A DNA stretch of 64,000 bases from contig CADCXD010000009.1 in NCBI GenBank assembly GCA_902806575.1, forward strand, positions 2,046,001 through 2,110,000. The letters run 5' to 3'. Positions 21,108 to 32,596 of this stretch are shown here, one piece after another. The position numbers were made by a program, and so were the translations under genes. The notes beneath the pieces are model-generated. The model did no database searches. It was given only the letters and a program-made list of their open reading frames with translations, and was not told where the DNA came from. The number at the start of each line of letters is the position of its first letter. The stretch's first letter is position 1. The stretch is from Jackrogersella multiformis (Eukaryota > Ascomycota > Sordariomycetes > Xylariales > Hypoxylaceae).

Positions 21108-22851
21108 CTAGAGATCTAGTTGTGACAAAGGGTGACTAATCGAGGTCGATGAACCAACACAGGACCAGCACTTCGAGTTCGCAGCATCTCTGCAATTTTC
21201 ATCATGTCTGGCCTTTTGGGGGTATGCACAGACAATGCGGTTTTGTACTGTTCCATCCACGCTTTTGACCTGAACCGGCGTCTGCTCTGGTGCTGTGCCG
21301 TTCTCAACCCAGGCGCGCAGCTGATCGAAGAGACCAGTGGGCAAACCGCTTTGGGCAGATCGGCAGTGCCCAACACCAGGAACCTCGAAGTATCGGTAGA
21401 AATTGTGGATATCAGGGAGAAGATTGCTGACTTTGTTGTAGTATTGTTCGCTACCTTTAGTAGGGATAATGTCGTCTTGCTATTAATCGCGAATATAATA
21501 TTAGCTAGTGTAAGTGATTTGACCTTGAGGCACATTAGAAGACTCACTATTCCGTGAAATACCACAAGCTTTCCACCAGCATTGCGAAACATAGACAAAT
21601 CCGCGTCTTCTGTGCCGATAGTAGATCTGAACTTTTGTTGTCCGGCATATGCCAGGTCGTCAAACTGGGCATGTGTAAGGTTGGTGACGTTCAAGTCTAC
21701 TCCATTAGCGGCAAAAAGCTGCAGCCATTCGAATCCAAATGCGATTGGAACATCCACACAAGTTCCGGTACTGCAATTTGTCGCCGCGATTCCGGGACTT
21801 CCTGTGGAGTATGGGCTATTTCCAGTCAGATCGGCTCCTGGATTAAGACCATACCATGTCTTTTTCCCTTGTTCTGTTCTTCCTTGCCAGGTTGCGTTGA
21901 CTACCGCAGCCGCTGTCTTGCTTATATGAATTGTCCCGCCTGTCTGATTGCAGTTGATAACTGTGCCAACCAGAGTAAATGGATCAAATACATCCAAGCA
22001 AGTATCCGGTTCAGCAATCACACCATCGACGATACCATCTAGTTCATCGCATGCGGATATCGCGGCAGACGTGATCGCGTCGAGCTCACACCCATAGGGA
22101 TACTCACCCAACATGTTCATAAACTGTTGAGGCCATTGGATGAACGGGACGAGATCAGTCCAGTAGATAGCAGGAGCACCAGCCGCGATCCCATCATAAG
22201 CTGTAGGATAGCGCTGTGCTAGCATGAGACCCTGACGACCGCCTTGGGAGCAACCGTTCCAGTATGAGAAATTAGGACCCTCGCCATAGAAGCTTTTGAT
22301 TAGGGATTTGCCGATGATGGCCTGTTCTACTTATGAGGAGGATATCGACAATAGTTAGAGGACTTGCCATAACATACCTCGTCATTGAGTGACACCGATG
22401 CAAGATTCTGCAGCTTATATAAGTTGACGTTTCCGGGACTGATCAAGGCCCATGGGTCTGCCGATCCGTCGGTTCCGACACCTGCATCTGTTGTAATAGT
22501 TGCGTAGCCATCGGCTAACGCTCCATACATAGTAGCATATGAAAGGAAGAATCGCCCTGATACCCATCCTCCACCACCGACAGCTTGTAAGCGACCATTC
22601 CAGTTATCGACAGGTAGCCACGTCTCAACAAAGATATTATCATCCTGCCCAGGGTGCGTGTAAGAGACGGTGATATTACAAAACGTGGCGTTCTTAAGCT
22701 CCGTGGACGGCTGGGTGAACCGGTACGCATCTGGAATAGACGTGCTAAAATTGGTCACCAAATTGGCTTCAAGTGAGAGGATCTCAGCCCCAAAGACAGA
22801 TGGGCTATTGAATGTTGTCGAAACACAGAGGCTAGATAATGATTCGGCCAT
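21108..22851 (-). CDS. Tannase/feruloyl esterase family hydrolase
   Basis: Three exons on the minus strand (22851-22378, 22321-21548, 21479-21108) join in phase to give 539 residues. Introns are 56 nt (GTATGT...AACAG) and 68 nt (GTGAGT...AATAG). The family core is complete: YTHPGQDDNIFVETWLP, NWNGRLQAVGGGGW, the nucleophile box WNGCSQGGRQGLMLAQRYP (Ser in G-C-S-Q-G-G), DGIAAGAPAIYW, and after intron 2 DDIIPTKGSEQYYNKV and VPGVGHCRSA (Cys-His of the CS-D-HC arrangement). It should hydrolyse ester bonds of gallate or hydroxycinnamate groups on plant material. Oddly, the N-terminus (MAESLSSLCVSTTF) starts where mature secreted relatives start, and no signal peptide is visible. A leader exon upstream of 22851 may have been missed or lost. 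Confidence 0.87.
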
Positions 22852-24509
22852 GGTTAGCTAGGAATTAGGTTAGGTCGATACTACAGTCTACGGGAGCCAT
22901 TGCAAGAAAATGTGGCAGAACTCTGCTTTAAATCAAATTTGTGTATAACAGTTTTATCATCTTAAGTGCCTAGACGTATCTAATGTGGTTAGTAAGATAT
23001 AACTACCAGGTAGGTATGCTCCGATGAGCATCGGGCCTCGCAGTACCAAGCCCAATAGGGGAGATGGTGTAGGAAGGCCTATAGTGGGCCTCCCGTATTT
23101 GGATGAATCCGATTAGTTACCACGATCCACTGGGAAGGATATAAGACGGTTCATCATGTATTATTAATCTCATTCTCTATACACTATTCGTACGGAACAT
23201 CGCAATATCATTTATGGCGGGAACTAATGTAACACTATTTTCTTTTAAGGTACCAAGGTAAATAAGTTCCTAGGTGTCTATGCTAGGTATGTAAAAAGAT
23301 GTTTCTTGTGTGAGATTTTGCGCTATTTTGCGTTGATTTATTCCTCCCTTATACTACTTTGAGAATCCTTCGGAGTGATAGTCGAGTTCGTACATTGCTT
23401 AGGTAGTTAATCCCGGTTTCTCGTTAATTAGGCAGCAGTTATTCGAAGTGGAGGATATGGATTGCAAAATAATTTCAAGACATTCACCCTTGTAACACTC
23501 TACCTTCTTTTAAATCGTATTTCGAATTACAACTCTGAAAATTCAAATTTCGTATAAGGAGGTCGTAAGAAATTTCAAGAAAAGTATACGGAGCTAGGGA
23601 TTTAAGCGCGAAAATAGGAATATTATTCCACCACTTTATCGTGATATCAGTCGAGGATCGTGGCAAATGGAGTGATTCTCCTCGCTAGGATCGATTTAGC
23701 TCTCTTTAATATATCCTACGTTTCAGTAGCAGAATATTTTCGAGTATCAATAAGGGCGCCTTGAAGGCAATTAATCCATAAGCATAGTATTAAGTTAATT
23801 AATCGAGACATTGTAATGATCAGAATTTAACAGTTAACAGTAAAATAGAAAAGGGGTAAAATGCAGGGGTAGTTTATCCCCTAATGTAGTCATTGTAAAT
23901 ATAAAGGTTTAATTCACTGAACTAAAATATAATAAAGTCCAACCACGTAGATTAGATTTGCCGTTAAGCTTCTCTAACATAAATAAATGGTTGTTATAGG
24001 TAGGCAAATATGTATCAAGGACGAGGGCATGTGGCTTTTAATGGCGTAACCTAAGTAAGTGAAGGGAATATTAAAGGAGACCACTTATAAACAGATTGCC
24101 CTAACTTTACCAGGATTAGAACATCTAAAATTCATTCCGCGATGTATGGCAATGGGCCGATTACCTAGGTACTTTTTAATATCAAAGATGGGCTTAACTT
24201 CTTTCGTTTTACAACTTTACTGTTCCCCTTTTTCCTAGCATGACATAATAGTCCAGAGTAAGATTAATAAGGATGTTTTCTTATACCAAGATGAATGAAA
24301 ACCCAAATACTTATGATGAGGAGACGACAAGATTAGAACACCGGTAAAATACTATTACCTCTTAGGTTTAAAAGCCCAACTCGGAGCAAAAGCATCTCAG
24401 CCAACCCAGTTATCGGTGGACTGCCATAACACCAAACAGTCTACGCTCCTTCCCCCTCAAGCTACTTATGTACCCATCGAGAGGATTTGTAGCTTTGGAA
24501 CACCCCTAT
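22852..24509. other. Gene-free stretch
   Basis: About 1.65 kb, AT-rich by the standard of this window, between the esterase start and the 3' end of the small secreted protein. No family could be read in any frame. One TACCTAGGTA palindrome lies at 24162-24171. Confidence 0.55.
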
Positions 24510-25054
24510 TTACTTCACCCAGTCACACTCAGGTTCGTAGTCGATGGTTGTCATGCATCCGTCGCCCCAATGCTTGTGTCCGCAGTGGTGACAGCCGCTC
24601 TTCCGGATCTCCTGGTAGTCCCACCACATATCGTTGCCGGATCGGACGCAGCCTGCGTTTCCTTGGATGAGGACCGCGCAGCCGAAGTCAGTGGCTTTGC
24701 CGTGGCAAATGCCGACATGTGGTTTGCCGCTTCTGTAGAGGTGTGTCAGCGATGTTAGTGAACTAATGTCGAGAGACCCATAACAGGCCGGTTTTTTTAG
24801 TCAACGTACCCAGCCGCGCCGTAGTTGATATCATCATTTCGGATGAGCTTGAAGTTCACACCCTCGTCGCACCACACAACCTTGACGGTACCGCACATGA
24901 TGCTTCCATCGCAGTCGTAGGTCGCATTTGCGTCCATGGGACTAAAATACGAGAGATTATGGTTCTCGGATGTTTGATTGGAAGGGAGAGGAACAGCAAG
25001 GCAACTACCTGTGGCTGTTAGGGAGGCCACTAATATTGAGATGGATATACGCAT
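24510..25054 (-). CDS. Small secreted ten-cysteine protein, KP4-like
   Basis: Two exons on the minus strand (25054-24810 and 24732-24510), joined across a 77-nt intron (GTACGT...CTACAG), give 155 residues. Residues 1-20 (MRISISILVASLTATGSCLA) are a signal peptide, followed by a short Asn-glycosylatable stretch. The mature part has ten cysteines, enough for five disulfides: three in the first third, three around GICHG...GCAVL...GCV, and four in the C-terminal part with a GCHHCG core. The Gly-Cys-x-x-Cys-Gly core after a helix, and the cysteine number, fit the KP4-like killer-protein family, known from a smut virus and from many fungal genomes, where the mode of action is tied to calcium channels. 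The assignment is by pattern only. The protein appears intact. A general cysteine-rich effector is the main alternative. Confidence 0.65.
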
Positions 25055-25673
25055 ATTGGCGGTAGTAAAAGTTCAATGTCCAGAACGATGAGTTAATATT
25101 GCTTCTCAAGTTTATTGAATAGTATGTGATTGATTTGGGAAATAGAGTGAAGAAGTAGTTTTGGGATCTGTTTCTTTTATACACCTGCCTGGTGGCTTTG
25201 ATATATTGGAGCTTACGGGCTGATAAATAGGTGCCTAATATGTAGTGGCATCGAACAAGGTTAGGGGGCGGTGCGCTATCATCAAAGAGTACGTACGGCA
25301 GGTTCGTGACGATATAAATTAACCCTGGAGTTTAAATATTGGCGTTTCCTATCACTATCATATAGCTATCGATCGAGAAGTGTAAATTGTTTGATTAAAT
25401 CGATTTTATTCTACGTTGAACAATCAAATCTACCCAGTATCATGTCAGATGGACCCAATAGGGGGTGTCTGAACTTCACGCTAAGCTAGGTAGTAAGGCA
25501 CATGTAGTTCTCCCCCCCTTCGATCCTCGGTTGGATTAATAGCAATGTTTACCAACGTAATATTTGGTGTGGCGTTTAGATGGCGCCTGACGAAGTTAGT
25601 TGTTTCTACTTGAGATAGTAGCTGCTCAACAATTCTAGTCTTATCTTGTGCATATAGACTGAACTAGAGATTC
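25055..25673. other. Promoter of the KP4-like gene; no gene
   Basis: About 0.6 kb upstream of the KP4-like gene and downstream of the FAD monooxygenase gene. No coding potential is seen. Confidence 0.6.
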
Positions 25674-27089
25674 TTAAGAAGTTTCATCAAGCCGCTCAAC
25701 CCACTCCTTCCAGACAGCACCGATGTCATTCTGATAAATCCAAGCCATGTTCTTTCCACCATCAGTAATAATCTTATTCTTAACACGCTCATCGAATGTC
25801 GGATCCCCAACGGCTTTTAGCTTTGCGGCGCGTCTGTCAGCCTCGGAAGCAAGGTGAGCATACATCCGGGAGTAATATGGCAACCGGATGGCATCGAATA
25901 GCGGTAAAGCCTTGCTTCTATCATTCTTCGAATAGGCTAGAGCTTGAGCCAAAATCCAGCCATCCTCCATCGCAAACCCCGCACCTGAGCCAAATGCCCC
26001 AGATAAAGCATGAGAGGAGTCACCGACGAGCACGACCTTATTGTCCCACGCCGTGAGTTGAGCGAGCTCGGGACCAGCAAACGCGGCGAACTCTCGCCAG
26101 CCACCTAGAGGTACTCGGGCGAGCGCTTCTCTGATCTGGGGAAGATATTCCTGAAGTCTATTAGTCAAGCACTAACTATAATCGGCAAGGAGATGACAGT
26201 ACGGTAAAATGCGATTCGACTTGAGAATTCCCTATTGGAACGCCCCAGCTTTTCTTGTCTGCGCTATGGATTGCTGGATCCTGCCACGCTCTAGATGCTA
26301 TCTCCCAAAGCCCCTCTCCGACAGGAGAAAAATAGACATGCGTAGTCGGGGTGTGCCACCAGCCGGTGATCTCGAAGCGAGGATCTAGGTCCTTCACGTC
26401 ATCCCATGGTAGAAGGGTCCTCCATATTGTGGTTCCGGTAAATTTTATTTCGTAATCTGACCAAGCCGTGTCTCGGACGACCTATTTTGTTTCTTGTAAG
26501 CAGTTGTCCTTTCAGATTAGACCGCGAAGCACGTAAGTTCTTACTGATCTAATACCATCGGCACCAACTACTAGATCCGCTGTCGCAACACTACCATCTT
26601 CAAAATGCAGCTCCACGCCGTCATGGAATTTATCAACCATTCGTGCCAACCTCTTAGAGAGTTGTATCACGCCAGGTTTCACATGTGCCAAGAGGGCGGA
26701 CTGAAGCTTTGTCCGCTGAGTGCGAATCGGAGGGCGTTGGGTCTCATCCTTTGGCTTCTCGCGACGGTCCAACTCTTCCCCGGAACGTCCATTCCTTGGT
26801 CTTTCTTAGCAATAGCATGTGATCTGCATGTAGCGACTCACATATTCAGCATCACCCATGTCGGATGGCCGCTAGTTAGTGTGTCCGCAACACCAAGCAA
26901 CTCCAACACATTCCATGTATTCGAGCCAATGCTTATACCAGCACCTGCTTCCCGCAATACGCTGGCCTGTTCGTAAATATTTACCGTAACGTTGGGGGTC
27001 TTAGAGAGGGCAATAGCTGTAGCGAGGCCACCGGGTCCGCCTCCAATGATAGCGACGCGCAAATGAGGAGTAGAGGAGTCCACCGTCAT
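25674..27089 (-). CDS. FAD-dependent monooxygenase (salicylate-hydroxylase-like), one doubtful junction
   Basis: Minus strand. Exons are about 27089-26842, 26800-26545, 26481-26203 and 26157-25674, giving roughly 420 residues. Landmarks of the group A flavin monooxygenases are present: VAIIGGGPGGLATAIALS (FAD dinucleotide fold, residues 10-27), YEQASVLREAGAGISI, VVGADGIRS (DG motif) and VVLVGDSSHALSGAFGSGAG (GD motif). The enzyme should use NAD(P)H and O2 to hydroxylate an aromatic substrate, which is unknown. The start is the ATG at 27089. Two points are odd. The first intron is only 41 nt. The third junction has a canonical GTACTG...AATAG intron of 45 nt, but it joins SHFT to the RLQEYLPQIREAL exon in the wrong frame. 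Either there is a one-base indel (mutation or sequencing error) or splicing differs. The gene may be starting to decay. Confidence 0.75.
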
Positions 27090-28271
27090 CTTAGAAATCA
27101 CTACCGAGGTAGGTTATATCGATTATCATAATCGTAAATACAATTTTACCCTCATTATACTTATATACTTATACAATATATATGTAGAATCGATGTATAT
27201 ATTCACATTACAAAGTCTGACCAAGCAGTATAACGTCAACCATCACGTGAATGACGTGCGAAGGGCTAACTCCTTGCCTGGGATTGCTGATAAGACCAGG
27301 TCTATTGAGTGGCATCATGGACGTACGACTTTGTAAGAGACATCTGAATGGGTTGGGAGAGAGGAGAGATCAAGGGGTTAGACTAGTAGACTATAAGCTT
27401 ATGATTGTGAAGTTATTCGCAAAGTTGTTTATAGTAGCAACCCCTGTCTCGTCATAACAGTTCAATCAGACTTAACCCCGACTTCGATAGCTTAAATGAT
27501 TGGTCGCCAAAGATATTGAAATTGTCTTGGCTCACCTGTAGGAATCTACCTATTTCCAAAATTGGTAATACTATAGGGATGTTAACTTCCATGTTACATG
27601 TCTCGATCGAATAAAATCGAAAATCTATCTCTTTTAGATCATGGGTTTACAACCTCTGCTGAGTTACGACTCATGAAAGAAATGAATGAATCAAGCCGAT
27701 GCACCAAACCTTGAGGGTTCATAATTCATAGAAATTTATGTCATGCGGACCCATGAATATCTTCACATATGCGCTCGTACATTAGATTCTTGAAAGTTGA
27801 CTGGACTCGCAGTGATAAGGAAGGAAAGAAAGAAAGAAATCAATCAATCAAACGAGACTGGGAAGCCAAAAATAGAACCCCTGATGGGTAAGGTTTGCAG
27901 CCACGGTTTATGGTGGGTCGGATGCACGAACCAGCTGATAAATCTAGATACCTTAGGTACCTAGTACGAACTGTAAAACTGTGGCTATCAAGTCACAAAA
28001 ATGCAATTTGATTGGTTCGATTTAACATCGCAGGTGCTACCTGGAGCTGAGTCGATAGTGGCTTGCTTTCCTTGCAGGTGTAGGCTGGTACATATGTACT
28101 TCGCAACAGATGCAAGTGATAATAGCCGTTAGTTAAACCTTGCACCTCGAACCTCGAACCCTAGATTCCAATCTTCAAATGTTCATTCTTTTTTTTATTA
28201 GGACATGACGAGATTTCTTCTCGACAATCGTCCAAATTCGTCCTGGCAATGAGCGCGTTTTCACTCTTTGC
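27090..28271. other. Divergent promoter region, no gene
   Basis: About 1.2 kb between the divergent FAD monooxygenase and NPP genes. It contains a short GAAA/CAAT microsatellite at about 27820-27850 and a T-rich run at 28190-28200. Nothing else is recognisable. Confidence 0.6.
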
Positions 28272-30674
28272 ATGCGCAAGTTCCCAATCAAAATGCCTCT
28301 CCTACCAATAAACACAAATGTCGAAAGGGATGGGTCTCTACTCTCCCCCATCCGCTATGACGACGATGCCATATCTCTACACAGTCGAAGCGACCAAGAT
28401 ACCGATAGCGAAGATGACGAACTGCTTGCTGCGGCGCGAAATAGTAGAGAGTTACGCGCTCGCGATCGCATGGTATTGATGGAGGAGGAAGAGTTGGATA
28501 AATTGATCACCGATTCGAGGGCCAAGCGGGATCGAGAGAGAAGGGGAAGCAGTCTTCAGAGACGAGGGAGCAATCTTGCATTACCAAACCCTATACGAAT
28601 GCTGAGAGGCTATAACCTAGCGGTATCAGGGAGCGCCGTAGACGACAATGGAAGTTCTGTCGAGGATTTGAATGATGAGAAACGAAGAAACAGAAGGATG
28701 AGGCGCAAGGAAAAGAAGGAACGGTTGCTCAATGAAGCTCGTGATGGCGAAGATGGAATACTGATGCACGAGATGGAACAGGGGGGAATGAAAGATGGAA
28801 GCTCTACGGGCGATAGCAGCGATAGAGACGACAGAGACGATAGCGACGAACTCGACCGTAAGCTTTTAATTCGAATCTCCGAGGCGAAGGCTGCAATGAA
28901 ACGACAGTGGAAGAAATGGCTGCTCATACACGCTACTCTCATAGTTGGCTTTGCTTTTCTGGGCCTGGTCATCTGGAAGTTGTCCCTAGCCAAGAAAGAA
29001 GAAGTTCCTCCTCAGCTGGTCAGCAACGGTACCGCTCTGTTCTTACCCACTACACTCATTATCAGTCTCGACGGGTTCCGAGCAGATTTTCTAAATCGGG
29101 GTCTGACACCGAGGTTGAATGCCTTTATCAAAGAAGGTGTATCGCCGCTGTATATGACCCCATCATTCCCTTCCGTGACGTTCCCGGTAAGTTTCTTTTA
29201 CTGAGCCCCTAACTACTAGTCCATCAACTCATACTTTTATAGAATCATTACACGCTGGCGACTGGCCTATACCCAGAAAGCCATGGCGTAGTGGGTAACA
29301 CCTTCTGGGATCCAGATCTAGAAGGCGAGTTCTATTATACAGATCCTGATAGAAGTCTGGATCCCAAGTGGTGGGCCGGTGAACCGTTTTGGGTCACTGC
29401 TGAGGAGCAAGGTGTTCGCACGGCCGTCCATATGTGGCCAGGAAGCGAGGCGCATATAATGGGAGTAGAACCAAGCTACTTAGATAAGTATAACGGAAAG
29501 GAGAAGCTGCCCAAAAAGGTCGACCGAATCCTCGAATTCCTTGACAAACCGGGATTAGAGAATTCAGATGCAGATCCCAGCGACATAAGACCGCAAATCA
29601 TAGCAGCTTACGTCCCTAATGTCGACGCCGATGGTCATCGCTTTGGCCCCAACAGTACCGAGATCCGGTCAACAATCAATAAAGTTGATACGATGCTCGA
29701 TCAGCTCTTTCATGGTCTCGAGGAAAGAAATCTCACCAACATTGTCAATGTCATCATCGTTTCCGACCATGGCATGGCTACTACGGACGTGAGCCGGATG
29801 GTTCAAATCGAAGACCTAGTGGACATGGAGAAAGTCGAGCATCTCGATGGATGGCCTTTGGTTGGCATCCGGCCCAAGAAACCAGAGGACTTGCAGCTGC
29901 TATACGAGCAAGCTGCCGAAAAGATGAAGCTAAACCCGAACTTTGAGGTATACCTTAGAGATAAAGACATGCCGGAGCGTTACCACTTTAGCAACAACAA
30001 GCGTATTGCACCTCTGTGGATCATACCGAAGACAGGGTGGGCGATCGTGAAGCGGGAAGAATTCGATATCAAAGAAGCGAAGACCAAGAATCTTGTATAC
30101 CACCCGAGAGGACTTCATGGTTACGATCATGAACACCCCTTAATGAGGGCCATCTTTGTCGCCCGCGGACCTGCATTCCCACACCAACCTCACAGCCAGG
30201 TGGAGATATTCCGTATGTCACTCTATTTGCAGCTTTACTAGGTATGTTAAATACTAATATCCTGCAGAAAATATCAACGTCTATAACATCCTCTGCGACT
30301 CTATCGGCATGAAGGCTATGCCGAATAACGGAACGCTGCATCTACCGCTCAAGATCGTCGGTCTACACGAGCCAGAAACAGTCTTCGAGGAGCCAGCTGA
30401 TCCCGTCCCCGTCGAAACAAGCCCTGAAGGAGAGATCGCAACAGGGCCAACGTCTACCCTTCCAGTAGAGACGAGCTCTGAGGCTGCCAAGCCTTCTTCA
30501 ACGGTTGGCGTAGATCCTGTCGTTGACAAGCCGGAAGAGCAAATTCCGTCGCAAGATGACGACGAGGAAGAGAGTGGCGGCTCATCATGGTGGCAGGATA
30601 CTTTGGACTGGGTGAAGGACAAGTTCCACGGTATTGTTGATACGGTCAAGGGAATCGGTAAGGGGTTCTTTTAG
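28272..30674 (+). CDS. NPP-type nucleotide pyrophosphatase/phosphodiesterase, type II membrane
   Basis: Three exons (28272-29186, 29243-30212, 30268-30674) join in phase to give 763 residues. Introns are 56 and 55 nt. The N-terminal 210 residues are a charged cytosolic tail with two Arg/Glu-rich coiled parts. One membrane helix follows (WLLIHATLIVGFAFLGLVIW). The catalytic domain starts with TLIISLDGFRADFLNRG (metal Asp) and TPSFPSVTFPNHYTLATG, where Thr of TFPNHY (about residue 303) is the expected nucleophile. SDHGMATT and YDHEHPLM supply further metal ligands. The last 120 residues are Pro/Glu/Ser-rich and end in a helix. Relatives such as yeast Npp1/Npp2 hydrolyse extracellular nucleotides and phosphodiesters and help in phosphate scavenging. 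Expression under phosphate limitation is expected from the family, not shown here. The start could be the Met eight codons later (MPLLPIN). Confidence 0.9.
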
Positions 30675-32596
30675 TGATAATTGTTCGTCTCTTTTTCCCT
30701 CCTCAGTTTCCTGCTCTCTCTGGTCTGAGCGTGTTTGTTTAAGCGAGGACATGTCTTTTTTGTATACCTACCTACTCATTAAGGAATCGGCGCTAGTGGC
30801 GTTTTCCAGCTTCGTCCAGAGCATTGGGGCCTCGTTGTATGGAACTTTTCGGTGGAATAGTCGCCTATGAGGAGAGTGTTTTGATACCGGGGACGCTGTT
30901 ATTGTTCTACATAATTTCAGAACAACGATTACAAATAGACATGATAATACTGCGCTTTGCGATGCTGGATAATGACGGTGCATCATGTTGGAGAAGTTAA
31001 CAACCCATTATCATGTGAAACAATATCACGATTATGCTGTGAGAGCGGGGCTTAAATAGGGGATATACATCCAACGGTTGTTGTCCCAGAGCTCTGGTCC
31101 TACGAGTTCGACACCATCGCCACAGAACGGAAAGGCTGCGAGGGTCAGCTACCCCTATATACTAGGGTAGATTAGAATGTCACTAAATGGGATGTAGTAG
31201 TCTTTCACGGAATAAGGGTTTTGAAATAGTTGTTGTAGAGAAGACGTGCGCCAGGGGAATACTGAGCACATCAAGCTCAGTACCAAAGGTATATCATTGG
31301 TTATTATTCCTACTCTTTTCTGGCCTATGATATATTTGCCTGTCTAGTACCAATCATTACTAATTATGAATTATTTGATGACGCTTCTGGTGTAAATGAC
31401 TTGCCTAGTATTACAGGAAAACATAGACCGGGTGCGCAAACATCTAGCAGCTTACTCGCGGAGGCGAACTACATGAAAAGAGATAGCACAGATGTCACGA
31501 CGACAAACACGCAATACCCGTAGTATACTATCAATACGTGCTGGATGTTGATGTTGTGCTTTGCCAACGACTCGCGCAGTTCCATGCGGTAAAATAAGAT
31601 CACCTCCAGGTCAGAGATCAACTCTTCAAGACACTGTGGACTGAGGCCGGATTGCCAGTGATGGGCCCTAACACGGCAAGTGAACAGGACGAAGTTTTGA
31701 TACCGTACCAATGCGAGTTGCTATATTTCAATCCGTAAACGATTCTCATGATACTTATTTCGACGGTGCTACAATAGACGGGTAACTCCGAGTCAGTAAC
31801 GGTAACAGAATCAGAAGACAGGACACCCGATGGAAGTGCAAGGTTAACGGCATCACAAGTCTCTACTCCGCCATGTTCCCCTGATGGAAATAGAAATGGT
31901 AGCTTGCCACGACCGGAGCTCGCGGGACATGATAACGAGACCGAATCCCTCAAATAGTTCGAAATATGAGGCTAAATTGATATATTATATATAGCGAGGA
32001 TGAGAACCTAGATGACCGAGACCTATACTCATCCATTGGCCTTTGATATATGGTAATACATGACTCCTCCTATCACCAGAGCCCAAGTGATGTGTTGTGT
32101 GTTAGTAAGTGAAAGATGTGGATAGATAGTACAGTATATATGTACAACGGTGGAGATTAGAGCGGGGCAATATGATTCCGTCATCTCAGCCGCAAAACGC
32201 CACAGCTTGGGCGGGCCCGATATTACTCCACCTGCCCCCCTAAACCCAAGCCCGCCTGCACTGCCCGCATTGACATGGATCCATGGATTTACGTCATTAC
32301 CCCTCCGATCCCTGGCCCTCGCAGCCCCATTGTACGAGGCTGCTTTGGAGTTTTTTTTTTTTTTTTTTAATTCTTTTTTTTTTCTCTTTTTCAGTAAGGC
32401 TGAACGAAAATCGCGATCTCTCCAACCCTTAACGCCAAACCACGACGAGCCCAGCAGGACGCAACCTCCTCGCCCCGAATGAAATACGTTTGGCTTTCAT
32501 GGAGCTAAACACACGATGATCCTCAACAGCCCGAGCGATTGGAACACCGGAAGCGGCCGTTAGTAACACACCTAGCTACCTAGGTAATCGACAGCG
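30675..32596. other. Intergenic with one doubtful short gene
   Basis: About 1.9 kb. It contains the uncertain minus-strand frame listed separately (31469-31953), T-rich tracts at 32349-32390 and the leader of the MTG1 gene. A TACCTAGGTA palindrome at 32577-32586 ends only 10 bp before the MTG1 ATG. Confidence 0.5.
31469..31953 (-). other. Possible small membrane-protein gene or remnant
   Basis: Two frames can be joined on the minus strand (31953-31765 and 31720-31469) through a 44-nt GTCGAA...TATAG intron, giving about 146 residues. The second part looks protein-like (FVLFTCRVRAHHWQSGL, LEELISDLEVILFYRMEL) and ends in a hydrophobic helix (VLIVYYGYCVFVVVTSVLSL). There is no ATG at the head of the first part, so a further exon would be needed, or this is a remnant. 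No family is recognised. Confidence 0.25.

Noticed and set aside
24416..24758. Plus-strand frames of 84 and 96 codons
   Set aside because: Antisense of exon 2 of the KP4-like gene, which reads well on the minus strand with a signal peptide in exon 1.
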